64,000 bases of DNA from CAXMST01 sp963712765 (GTDB lineage: Bacteria > Actinomycetota > Thermoleophilia > Solirubrobacterales > 70-9), in NCBI GenBank assembly GCA_963712765.1, contig CAVQIX010000003.1, forward strand, positions 558,001 to 622,000. Direction: 5' to 3'. Both the position numbers and the translations under genes were made by a program. Of the stretch, positions 24,542-34,741 are shown piece after piece; the stretch's first letter is position 1, and each line of letters opens with the position of its first letter. The notes below the pieces were generated by a model. The model worked only from the letters and a program-made list of their open reading frames with translations. It was not told where the DNA came from and ran no database searches.

Positions 24542-25921
24542 GTGGAGGAGAGCGCGGTAACCGACTCGCGGACGGCCCGGCGCAACGTCGTCCTGACCGC
24601 TGCAATCGCCGGGCTCGGCGGTCTCCTGTTCGGCTACGACACGGGGATCATCGCCACCGCGATGCTGTTCATCAAGGGGGACTTCGGGCTCAGCAACTTC
24701 GAGCAGGGAGTCGTCGTCAGCGCCGTGCCGATCGGGGCGGCGTTCGGTGCCCTGGCCGCCAGCCGCCTTGCCGACGTCTACGGGCGCAGGGTGACGATCA
24801 TCGCCGCAGCGGCCGTGTTCATCGTCGGGGCGCTGGCCAGTGCCGCGGCTCCGGATACCGCGGTCCTGGTCGCATCGCGGGTGCTGATCGGCATCGCGAT
24901 CGGGTTCGCCTCCGCGACGGCGCCGGTCTACATCTCCGAGGTGGCCCCGCCCGATGTTCGCGGCAGGCTCGTCACGTTCTTCCAGCTCTCGGTCACGATC
25001 GGGATCTTCGTCGCCTATCTGGTCGGGCTCGCGCTCGAGCCCAGCGACAGCTGGCGGTGGATGCTCGGTCTCGGTGTCGTGCCTGGGCTGGCTCTCGCGG
25101 TCGGCATGCTGCGGATGCCGAAGAGCCCCCGCTGGCTGGTGATGACGGGACAGGACTTCGACGCGCGGGCGACTCTGGAGAAGATCCGCGCCGGGGGCCC
25201 GCACGCGGTCGACGTCGAGATCGAGGAGATCGAGGAGGAGGTCGGACAGGAGCCCGGTCGCTGGAGCGAGCTCAAGGAGCCGCTGATGAGGGCGGCGCTC
25301 ACCGTCGGCGTCGGACTCGCGATTCTCCAGCAGGTCACCGGAATCAACACGGTCATCTACTACGCCCCGCAGATCGTCCAGTTCACCGGCATCGATTCCG
25401 CCTCCGCGGCGATCCTCGCCACCGTCGGCGTCGGGATCGTCAACGTCGGCATGACGCTCGTTGCGGTGCGGATGCTCGATCGGGCGGGCCGGCGGACGTT
25501 GCTGCTCGGCGGGGTGGCGGTGATGGCGATCTCCCTGTTCACGCTCGGACTCGCCTTCGACGGCACCGACGAGGACACGTTCAGCTCGGTCCTGGCGATC
25601 GTCAGCCTGATGACCTACGTCGGCGCCTTCGCGGTCAGCCTCGGCCCGATCTTCTGGCTGATCAACTCCGAGATCTATCCCCTGCGAATGCGCTCGAAGG
25701 CCGCATCGCTGGGAACGACCGCCAACTGGGTCTTCAACTTCGTCGTCTCGCTGACTTTTCTCGTCCTGATCGCCGAGATCGGGCGCTCGGAGGCCTTCTG
25801 GTTCTACAGCGCGATCGCCGTCCTCACCTGGGTCTTCTGTTGGAAGCTGGTGCCCGAGACCAAGGGCAAGCGACTCGAGGACATCCAGGAGGTCTTCCGC
25901 AACCGGGTGCGGAGCAGCTAG
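24542..25921 (+). CDS. Sugar porter of the major facilitator superfamily
   Basis: The 459-residue transporter has twelve predicted spans and the sugar-porter signatures: GLLFGYDTGII in helix 1, RLADVYGRR in loop 2-3, MPKSPRWL after helix 6, ILQQVTGINTVIYYAPQI in helix 7, LDRAGRRTLL in loop 8-9, and VPETKGKRLEDI at the end. It probably imports a monosaccharide or polyol with protons. The MPKSPRWL form has Lys where most porters have Glu (PESPRWL). The gene is monocistronic with its own -10 box. Confidence 0.93.
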   Translation: MEESAVTDSRTARRNVVLTAAIAGLGGLLFGYDTGIIATAMLFIKGDFGLSNFEQGVVVSAVPIGAAFGALAASRLADVYGRRVTIIAAAAVFIVGALASAAAPDTAVLVASRVLIGIAIGFASATAPVYISEVAPPDVRGRLVTFFQLSVTIGIFVAYLVGLALEPSDSWRWMLGLGVVPGLALAVGMLRMPKSPRWLVMTGQDFDARATLEKIRAGGPHAVDVEIEEIEEEVGQEPGRWSELKEPLMRAALTVGVGLAILQQVTGINTVIYYAPQIVQFTGIDSASAAILATVGVGIVNVGMTLVAVRMLDRAGRRTLLLGGVAVMAISLFTLGLAFDGTDEDTFSSVLAIVSLMTYVGAFAVSLGPIFWLINSEIYPLRMRSKAASLGTTANWVFNFVVSLTFLVLIAEIGRSEAFWFYSAIAVLTWVFCWKLVPETKGKRLEDIQEVFRNRVRSS

Positions 25922-26027
25922 CGGCCGAACGGGCGGACGCTTGGCCCGTGAAATCTCCCTCCCCTTGCAGGGACGACCAGCGCTGCCGAGTAACAAGGGG
26001 GAGTCCATCCCGCGGCCGCCGCTCCCC

Positions 26028-26033
26028 TAACCT
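26028..26033 (+). promoter_or_regulatory. Possible clpX -10 box
   Basis: TAACCT is 47 bases before the TTG start. Unlike its neighbours, clpX has a leader of about 40 bases and a Shine-Dalgarno (GGAGGGAG, 26066-26073). Confidence 0.35.
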
Positions 26034-26080
26034 TGGGAGCACGCCTACGACGGGGCCACCCATCCGGAGGGAGAACCCAC

Positions 26081-27376
<1,296 letters not shown>

Positions 27377-27427
27377 CCTAGCCCGGCGCTGGTTCGATGC
27401 GCCCCGGGCCCGCAGCCGCGCCTGCGT

Positions 27428-27731
27428 CTAGCTGAGCCTGATCCTCTTCGAGGTCCGGGTCTCGTTGCCGTCCTGCCTCGCCTTGGCGAGGAGGACGAGC
27501 TTGACCTTCCTGCCGCGGTTGGCGACCCGGCGCCCGAGCGATTGGGATCGTCCGGCATCAGACCCTTGGCCACGAGGTAGTCCTGGGCGTAGAAGTCGCT
27601 CCATCCCTCGCCCATCGCGGCCGATTGCTGGGCGCCGAGCGATAGACCCCCTCGAAGGGGGGCTGGCCGCTGGGGAACTGCGTGAACAGGTACATCTGCA
27701 TCTCCGGACTCATCCCGTCCTCGCAGGTGAC
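27428..27731 (-). pseudogene. M36 (fungalysin-like) metallopeptidase relic
   Basis: On the minus strand one frame reads VTCEDGMSPEMQMYLFTQFPSGQPP, then AQQSAAMGEGWSDFYAQDYLVAKGLMPDDP. GEGWSD is the third-zinc-ligand motif of M36 peptidases. After PNRSG the coding sense moves to another frame that ends GRKVKLVLLAKARQDGNETRTSKRIRLS, a basic C-terminal wall/secretion-type tail seen in secreted proteins of this genome. The HExxH helix and the whole N-terminal part are missing and the two surviving ends are joined. It lies directly before the valS promoter. Confidence 0.8.
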
Positions 27732-27734
27732 AAC

Positions 27735-27740
27735 TAAACT
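27735..27740 (+). promoter_or_regulatory. valS -10 box, leaderless type
   Basis: TAAACT ends 10 bases before ATG 27751. With no leader, there is no room for a T-box riboswitch. Confidence 0.5.
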
Positions 27741-27750
27741 CGCGCCTCCG

Positions 27751-30324
27751 ATGGACCCCGACGCCGCCGACCCGACGACAGATCTCGAGCAGAGAACGCG
27801 CTACGACGCGCCGGAGGTCGAGGGCCGGATCTTCGAGTCCTGGATCGAGGGGGGCTACTTCCATCCCGAGCCGGAGGGGTCCGGAGACGAGAACTACTCG
27901 ATCGCGGTTCCGCCGCCGAACGTGACCGGGTCGCTTCACATGGGCCACGCGCTGAACGGCACGATCCAGGACGCGATGGCCCGCAAGCGGCGGATGGAGG
28001 GTCGCCGTGTGAAGTGGATCCTCGGCACCGACCACGCCGGCATCGCGACACAGTCGGTGGTCGAGAAGGAGATGCTTAAGGAGGGTGCCTCCCGTCACGA
28101 TCTGGGCCGCGAGGGATTCGTCGATCGCGTCTGGGAGTGGCGCGAGGACTACGGCAGGCGGATCGTCGGGCAGTTCAAGGCGCTCGGCGCCTCGCTCGAC
28201 TACGAGGACGAGCGCTTCACCCTCGATGAGGGATACGTCAAGGCCGTCTACCGCGTCTTCAAGGGCCTCTACGACAAGGGCTACATCTACCGCGACAACT
28301 ACCTGGTCAACTGGGACCCGGGGTCACGCTCGGCGATCAGCGACCTCGAGGTGGAGAACCGCGAGGTGACCGATACCTTGGTCTCGATCGACTACCCGGT
28401 CGAGAACAGCGACCGGGTTCTCACCGTCGCCACGGTCCGGCCCGAGACGATGCTCGCCGACACGGCCGTCGCGGTCAATCCCGACGACGATCGCTACGCG
28501 GATCTCGTCGGCGGCCACTGCGAGCTGCCGCTGGTCGGTCGCCGGCTACCGATCATCGCCGACCCCCACGTCGATCCTCAATTCGGGACCGGCGCCCTGA
28601 AGATCACCCCGGGCCATGACCCCAACGACTTCGAGATCGGCCGCAAGCACGGGCTCGATGAGATCTCGGCGATCGGCCCCGATGGTCGCATTATCGAGCC
28701 CGCGCCCGAGCGCTTCGTCGGTCTCACCGCCGCCGAGGCTCAGGCGGCGGTAGTCGCCGAGCTGCGCGAGGCCGGCCTGATCTCCGGCGAGGAGGACTAC
28801 ACGCACTCGGTTCCCTTCTCGCATCGCTCGGGCGAGCGGATCGAGCCACTCATCAGCCTGCAGTGGTTCTGCGCAATGGCCGACCTCGCCAAGCCGGCGA
28901 TCGAGGTGGTGCGCGACGATCGCGTCCACATCCACCCCGAGCGCTGGAAGAAGGTCTACCTCGACTGGATGGAGGGGATCAGGCCCTGGTGCGTGAGCCG
29001 CCAGCTCTGGTGGGGACATCAGCTCCCCGTCTGGTACTGCGACGCCTGCGAGGAGACCTTCGTCTCCGAGGGGCAGCAGCCCGACCGTTGCGGCGGCTGC
29101 GACGGTGAGCTGCGCCGGGACCCCGACGTTCTCGATACCTGGTTCAGCTCCGCCCTGTGGCCGTTCGCGACTCTGGGCTGGCCCGACGACACGCCCGAGC
29201 TGCGCGCCTTCTACCCGACCGATCTGCTCTCGACCGCGCGCGACATCCTCTACCTCTGGGTTGCGCGGATGATCATGAGCGGGCTGGAGTTCGCGGGCGA
29301 CATCCCGTTCCGGGACGTCTACATCCATTCGGTGATCCAGGCGCCCGACGGGCGCCGGATGTCGAAGAGCCTCGGCACCGGGATCGACCCGCTCGACGAG
29401 ATCTCCCGCAACGGCGCCGACGCACTCCGCTTCGGTCTGCTCGCGATGTCCTCCAGCCAGGACGTGCGCTTCAGCGAGGCCAAGGTCCAGCAGGGGCGCG
29501 ACCTCGCCAACAAGATGTGGAACGCCTCGCGACTGATCCTGCTCAACGCGGCGGGCGCCGAGCCGGCGCCGGCCACCGAACGCGAGGAGGATCGCTGGAT
29601 CCTCTCCCGCCTGGAGCGGACGATCACGACGGTGGACGAGCGGCTGGAGGCCTATGACTTCTCGCATGCGGCGCTCGAGATCTACCGTTTCTTCTGGTCG
29701 GAGCTGTGCGACTGGTACCTGGAGATCGTCAAACCCCGGCTTTACGAGGAGGACGCCACTGCGGCAGGGAACCTCCTATGGGTGCTCGAGCGGACGCTGG
29801 CGATGGCCCATCCGCTGATGCCGTTCGTAACCGAGGAGATCTGGTCGTACCTGCCCGATCGTCCCGCCCAGCTCGTGGTCTCGCCCTTCCCGGAGCCGGA
29901 TCCCGGGATGATCGATGGGGCGGTCGAGGCCCGGGTCGGCGAGGCGATCGAGCTGACCCGCTCGCTGCGGCGCTGGCGCGAGCTCGTCGACGTCCGACCG
30001 GGAGAGATCCTCCGGGGGAGGGTCGAAGGTGAGGGTCCGCCGGAGTTCGTAGGGCGGCTCGCTCGCTTCGACTTCGGCCTGCCCGGGGAGCAGGTCGTCG
30101 CCTCGGTCGGCCCGGTCGAGATCCTCGCCTCGCCGGAGCTCGACGTAGACGCGGTCGAGAGCAGGCTGCGAGAGCGCCGTCAGAAGCTGCGTTCGGAGGT
30201 GGAGCGGGGGGAGCGCAAGCTGGCCAATGGGGGCTTCGTGGCAAAGGCGCCGGCCGAGGTCGTCGAGGAGGAGCGTCGCAAGCTGGCCGGCTACCGAACC
30301 GAGCTCGAGGAGCTGGGCGGATAG
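27751..30324 (+). CDS. valS: Valine--tRNA ligase
   Basis: The 857-residue class I synthetase charges tRNA-Val. The HIGH motif is the HMGH of PPPNVTGSLHMGHAL (near residue 63) and KMSKS is RRMSKSLGTGIDPLD. Between them lies the editing domain, with VRPETMLADTAVAVNP. A zinc-like WYCDACEETF/CGGCDGELRRDPDVLDTWFSSALWP stretch follows. The C-terminal arm ends in the coiled coil LRERRQKLRSEVERGERKLANGGFVAKAP that grips tRNA. Start ATG 27751 is preferred over the longer frame because it lies next to the -10 box. The stop overlaps the probable true start region of folC. Confidence 0.97.
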   Translation: MDPDAADPTTDLEQRTRYDAPEVEGRIFESWIEGGYFHPEPEGSGDENYSIAVPPPNVTGSLHMGHALNGTIQDAMARKRRMEGRRVKWILGTDHAGIATQSVVEKEMLKEGASRHDLGREGFVDRVWEWREDYGRRIVGQFKALGASLDYEDERFTLDEGYVKAVYRVFKGLYDKGYIYRDNYLVNWDPGSRSAISDLEVENREVTDTLVSIDYPVENSDRVLTVATVRPETMLADTAVAVNPDDDRYADLVGGHCELPLVGRRLPIIADPHVDPQFGTGALKITPGHDPNDFEIGRKHGLDEISAIGPDGRIIEPAPERFVGLTAAEAQAAVVAELREAGLISGEEDYTHSVPFSHRSGERIEPLISLQWFCAMADLAKPAIEVVRDDRVHIHPERWKKVYLDWMEGIRPWCVSRQLWWGHQLPVWYCDACEETFVSEGQQPDRCGGCDGELRRDPDVLDTWFSSALWPFATLGWPDDTPELRAFYPTDLLSTARDILYLWVARMIMSGLEFAGDIPFRDVYIHSVIQAPDGRRMSKSLGTGIDPLDEISRNGADALRFGLLAMSSSQDVRFSEAKVQQGRDLANKMWNASRLILLNAAGAEPAPATEREEDRWILSRLERTITTVDERLEAYDFSHAALEIYRFFWSELCDWYLEIVKPRLYEEDATAAGNLLWVLERTLAMAHPLMPFVTEEIWSYLPDRPAQLVVSPFPEPDPGMIDGAVEARVGEAIELTRSLRRWRELVDVRPGEILRGRVEGEGPPEFVGRLARFDFGLPGEQVVASVGPVEILASPELDVDAVESRLRERRQKLRSEVERGERKLANGGFVAKAPAEVVEEERRKLAGYRTELEELGG

Positions 30325-30383
30325 ACCCCGAGCGCTACCTCGCCGAGCTGGAGCCGGTTGGCTGGCGTCTGGGGCTCGAGCGA

Positions 30384-31571
30384 ATGCAGGCCCTCTGCGA
30401 CCGCCTCGGCAATCCCGAGCGCAGCTTTCGCTCCCTGCATGTCGTTGGTACCAACGGGAAGTCGTCGGTGACGCTGATGACCGCGGCGTTGCTGGAGGAT
30501 GCCGGCGTCCACACGGGCGCCTGTATCTCACCTCATGTCCGGCGCTGGAGAGAGCGCACGAGGATCGGCGGGGCCGAGATCGAGGGCGCGGACTTCGCCG
30601 CCGCCATGAGCGAGGTTGCAGGCGCGATCGACGAGCTCGAGGCCGAGCTCGCCGGCGCGGAGCGAGTGACTCAGTTCGAGGCCGCGATCGCGGCCTCGTT
30701 CGTCGCCTTCCGCCGCGGCGGAGTGGCGGTGGCCGTGGTCGAGGCCGGTCTCGGCGGCAGACTCGACGCCACCAACGTGGTCCGATCGGAGGCGACCGCG
30801 CTGACCTCGGTCGGCCTCGACCACACCGAGTGGCTAGGCGAAAGCATCGAGGAGATCGCCGCCGAGAAGCTGGCCGTGCTGGAGCCCGGGACGACCCTGA
30901 TCACCGGACGCCTTCCCCCGACCGCTGCCGAGCTCGCACGGCGTCATGCCCGCAAGCTCGGAGCGACGCTGATCGAGCTGGCCGAGGCCGAGCCCGGCCC
31001 CGGGTCGATCAGCCCCGACTATCTGCGCGCCAACGCCGAGCTGGCGCTCGTCCTGGCCGAGACCTGCCTTGGCAGGGGTCTCGACCCCGACACCGCCCGC
31101 GGCGTGCTCTCATCGCTGTCGCTCCCCGGTCGGCTCGAGTTGATCGATGAAGAGCCGCCGCTGCTGCTCGATGCGGCTCACAACCCGCAGGGTGCCGCGG
31201 CGCTGTGCGCGGCGCTGCCGGGACTGGTCAGCGAGCGTCCGGTGATCTGCTGCATGTCGCTGCTCTCCGACAAGGACGCCGAGGCGATCGCCTCGGCGCT
31301 CGCCCCCGGCATCGAGGCGCTCGTCGCCACCGCCGCCGCTCCCGGCGCGGCGATCGGGCGGCCTGGAGCCGAGCCGGCTGACCCCGTGGAGCTGGCGGCG
31401 ATATTCGAGCGGCGCGGGGTCGGAGCCGAGGCGGTCCAGGACCCCGAGGCGGCGATTCGCAGGACTCGCGAGCTTGCCTCCGAGCGCTCCGGGGTGGCGC
31501 TCTTCGCCGGATCCCACTACCTTCTGAAGCACGTATGGACAGGGAGGCAAGATCCGAATTGCTCTCGATGA
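30384..31571 (+). CDS. folC: Folylpolyglutamate synthase / dihydrofolate synthase
   Basis: The enzyme adds glutamates to folates (and glutamate to dihydropteroate). It shows the P-loop VVGTNGKSSVT, the ISPHV motif of the Mur ligase-like fold, VVEAGLGGRLDATNV, VGLDHTEWLG, the central PGRLELI and the C-domain DAAHNPQGAAAL. From ATG 30384 it has 395 residues. However, the conserved folate-synthase front YLAELEPVGWRLGLERM lies in frame upstream of this ATG, and no ATG, GTG or TTG exists there. The ATA at 30321, which overlaps the valS stop (ATAG) and has GAGGAG 8 bases before it, may be the real start. Cytoplasmic; shares an operon with valS. Confidence 0.9.
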   Translation: MQALCDRLGNPERSFRSLHVVGTNGKSSVTLMTAALLEDAGVHTGACISPHVRRWRERTRIGGAEIEGADFAAAMSEVAGAIDELEAELAGAERVTQFEAAIAASFVAFRRGGVAVAVVEAGLGGRLDATNVVRSEATALTSVGLDHTEWLGESIEEIAAEKLAVLEPGTTLITGRLPPTAAELARRHARKLGATLIELAEAEPGPGSISPDYLRANAELALVLAETCLGRGLDPDTARGVLSSLSLPGRLELIDEEPPLLLDAAHNPQGAAALCAALPGLVSERPVICCMSLLSDKDAEAIASALAPGIEALVATAAAPGAAIGRPGAEPADPVELAAIFERRGVGAEAVQDPEAAIRRTRELASERSGVALFAGSHYLLKHVWTGRQDPNCSR

Positions 31572-31654
31572 TGGGTGCGGTCGCCGTCGTGGTCGCCGGC
31601 GTCATCCTCGTCTTCTTCGCCCTCGGCTATCTATTCGGGCGACTCTTCCTCTGA
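31535..31654 (+). CDS. Small single-span membrane protein
   Basis: A 39-residue frame begins at ATG 31535, inside the end of folC in another frame, and runs past it. After MDREARSELLSMMG it is one hydrophobic span (AVAVVVAGVILVFFALGYLF) ending in GRLFL. The charged front and uniform span look like a true N-in membrane peptide. Overlap with folC implies coupled translation. No family is recognised; the segment could regulate or anchor a partner. From its stop to 31734 there is nothing else. Confidence 0.55.
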   Translation: MDREARSELLSMMGAVAVVVAGVILVFFALGYLFGRLFL

Positions 31655-31734
31655 TCCTCATCCGCGCGGCGGCGCCTGGCTGGTTCGCGCCGCCCGGACG
31701 AACCACATCGCGCCTACTTCGCTCCCCGCGCGGG

Positions 31735-31740
31735 TAGACT
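31735..31740 (+). promoter_or_regulatory. -10 box, near-leaderless
   Basis: TAGACT ends 11 bases before ATG 31752. Confidence 0.5.
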
Positions 31741-31751
31741 GACGCGCTTCC

Positions 31752-32429
31752 ATGCTTACTGCGCTGTTCGGAATCGACGACGGCGGGCTCAATCTCGCCG
31801 TCAACCTGCTGATCCTGGTCCTGGTCGTCATCTGGCTCTCGCTGGTCTACTGGACCTACGCCGACGCCAAACGCCGGATCGCCGATCCGATCCTCGTTGC
31901 CACGGCGACAGCCGCCTCGCTCTTCCCGTTCATCGGGACGGCCGTCTATACGATCCTGCGGCCGCCTGAGTTCCTCGAGGACGCTCGCGAGCGCGAGCTG
32001 GAGACCAAGGCCGCCGAACTCAGACTGCGGCGATTGACCGAGACCTCATGCCCGCGCTGCGAGCACCCCGTCGAGCTCTCGTGGCTCCGCTGCCCCGAGT
32101 GCCAGCACCGGCTCAAGGATCCCTGCACATCCTGCGGCCGCCCGGTCGATCCGCGCTGGGCGATCTGCCCGCATTGCGAGTCACCGGTGGCGCAGAGGCG
32201 ATCGTCGGCGCCTCCCCGCAAGGGCGGCCAGCGCCGAAGCTCCACCGCCAGGAGCAAGCAGGCGGGCGCCGAGCGCCGCAGCAAGGCCCAGCAGCCGAAG
32301 CGGCGCAGCGCGCCCGACGCCCAGAAGACCTCCAAGCGCGAGAGCGCTCCCGGCAGCTCCGGGTCCTCCGAGCCGCAACAGCGCCCCTCCTCCGAGCGGC
32401 CCACCCGACGCAGACCGACGAAGACCTGA
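31752..32429 (+). CDS. Membrane-anchored double zinc-ribbon protein
   Basis: The 225-residue protein has two N-terminal membrane spans (residues 14-34 and about 50-72) and a YWTYADAKRRIADP loop between them. After these come zinc ribbons: CPRCEHPVELSWLRCPEC, then CTSCGRPVDPRWAICPHC, four CxxC pairs as in DZANK-type domains. The tail of 80 residues is Lys/Arg/Ser/Pro-rich and disordered. Similar actinobacterial membrane zinc-ribbon proteins have no defined role. It is followed by ndk after 13 bases. Confidence 0.8.
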   Translation: MLTALFGIDDGGLNLAVNLLILVLVVIWLSLVYWTYADAKRRIADPILVATATAASLFPFIGTAVYTILRPPEFLEDARERELETKAAELRLRRLTETSCPRCEHPVELSWLRCPECQHRLKDPCTSCGRPVDPRWAICPHCESPVAQRRSSAPPRKGGQRRSSTARSKQAGAERRSKAQQPKRRSAPDAQKTSKRESAPGSSGSSEPQQRPSSERPTRRRPTKT

Positions 32430-32442
32430 GGGACATCGATAA

Positions 32443-32856
32443 ATGGCAGAACGGACCCGCACCCTGATCCTGATCAAGCCCGACGCCTTCGAGCGCGGCC
32501 TGACCGGCGAGGCGATCGCCCGATTCGAGCGCAAGGGCCTCGCGCCCGTGGCGATGAAGCTGATGACCGCCGATCAGGCGATCGCCAACGAGCACTACGC
32601 CGAGCACACCGACAAGCCCTTCTTCGGCGAGCTGGTGGAGTTCATAACCGGCGGCCCGCTGGTCGCGATGGTTCTCGAGGGCGTCGAGGCCGTACGCGCC
32701 GCCCGGCAGTTGATCGGGGCGACCAACCCGGTCGAGGCCGAGACCGGCTCGATCCGAGGCGACTTCGGCACCGAGGTCACCTTCAATCTCGTCCACGGCT
32801 CCGATTCCGACGAGTCGGCCGCACGCGAGATCGCGATCTGGTTCCCCGAGCTATAG
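32443..32856 (+). CDS. ndk: Nucleoside diphosphate kinase
   Basis: The 137-residue enzyme moves phosphate between nucleoside tri- and diphosphates through H118 (NLVHGSDS). Other family motifs are TLILIKPDAFERGL at the front, RQLIGATNPVEAETGSIRGDF, and the closing AAREIAIWFPEL. GAGGG at about 32429 can serve as Shine-Dalgarno. It lies between the zinc-ribbon gene and maf, which starts almost immediately after its stop. Confidence 0.97.
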   Translation: MAERTRTLILIKPDAFERGLTGEAIARFERKGLAPVAMKLMTADQAIANEHYAEHTDKPFFGELVEFITGGPLVAMVLEGVEAVRAARQLIGATNPVEAETGSIRGDFGTEVTFNLVHGSDSDESAAREIAIWFPEL

Positions 32857-32858
32857 AG

Positions 32859-33416
32859 CTGCCTGCTCGGCTCGTCCTCGCCTCGGGCTCGCCGCGTCGG
32901 CGAGAGCTGCTGCGGCTGCTGGGAGTCCCCTTCGAGGTTGTAGTCCCGGCGGTCGAGGAGGCCGACGCGGGCGACCCCGTCGAGGTCGTGGTCGGCAACG
33001 CCGAGCTCAAGGCCCGGGCCGGGGCCGATACCGCCGGCCCCGACGCCTTCGTGATCGGCTGCGACACCGATGTGGTCCTCGAGGGCCGGGTGCTCGGTAA
33101 AGCCGCCGATGCTGCCGCCGCGGCCGGCCACCTGCGTGCTCTCTCGGGGCGGACCCACGAGGTGTTGAGCGGGGTCTGCGTAATCCGCGGCGACCGGGCA
33201 AACACCGCCCGCGAGCTGACCACGGTCAGCTTTCGCGAGCTGAGCGCGAGCGAGATCGATGCCTACGTCGATAGCGACGAGTGGGAGGGGAGAGCCGGCG
33301 GCTACGCGGTCCAGGGGCTCGGGTCGACGATGGTCGACGGGATCGACGGAGATCTGTCGAACGTGATCGGCCTGCCGCTGCCCCTGGTCTCGACGATGTT
33401 GGCTGACCTCTCGTAG
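32859..33416 (+). CDS. maf: Maf-like nucleotide pyrophosphatase
   Basis: The protein hydrolyses non-canonical or modified nucleoside triphosphates to monophosphates. Signatures are LVLASGSPRRRELL at the very front, then VIGCDTDVVLEGRVLGK and DEWEGRAGGYAVQGLGS. The SGSPRR motif must be at the N terminus, but no ATG, GTG or TTG precedes it after the ndk stop. The first in-frame candidate is CTG 32859 (giving 185 residues), with ATA 32853 overlapping the ndk stop as the alternative. Programs would wrongly start near 32988 and remove the nucleotide-binding motif. Cytoplasmic, in operon with ndk. Confidence 0.88.
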   Translation: MPARLVLASGSPRRRELLRLLGVPFEVVVPAVEEADAGDPVEVVVGNAELKARAGADTAGPDAFVIGCDTDVVLEGRVLGKAADAAAAAGHLRALSGRTHEVLSGVCVIRGDRANTARELTTVSFRELSASEIDAYVDSDEWEGRAGGYAVQGLGSTMVDGIDGDLSNVIGLPLPLVSTMLADLS

Positions 33417-33682
33417 GGCTGAGGAGTCTTGCCTAACCGTTAGTCAACTATGTGCATTTGCTCACAGAATGGCGCTTTGCCCTGCACTCCGCTAGACTGC
33501 CGCCTTCGCGGTCGCTGACCGCAGCGGGGGCTCGGGCCGGTGCGCGCCGTGCTCACCCGGAGGCTCGGCGAACGGCGGCGATGGGGCTGATCGGCCCACT
33601 CGCTGCAAGCGACCTTCCTCGCGCACCGCGCGCAACCTGAACGCACAAGCTTTTCCCTACCTTCGAGGTACTCACTACCACC
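33417..33682 (+). promoter_or_regulatory. Upstream region of the mre operon
   Basis: 266 bases without a gene. A TAGACT is at about 33492-33497 and TACCTT about 20 bases before the mreB ATG; either could be a -10. A GAGG sits about 14 bases before the ATG. The part up to about 33480 is notably AT-richer (gttagtcaactatgtgcat) than its surroundings. No RNA structure is recognised. Confidence 0.35.
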
Positions 33683-34729
<1,047 letters not shown>

Positions 34730-34741
34730 GGGCGGCACGCG

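Noticed and set aside
33452..33640. 62-residue frame upstream of mreB
   Set aside because: No Shine-Dalgarno or -10 at the right distance and a composition typical of random high-GC sequence.
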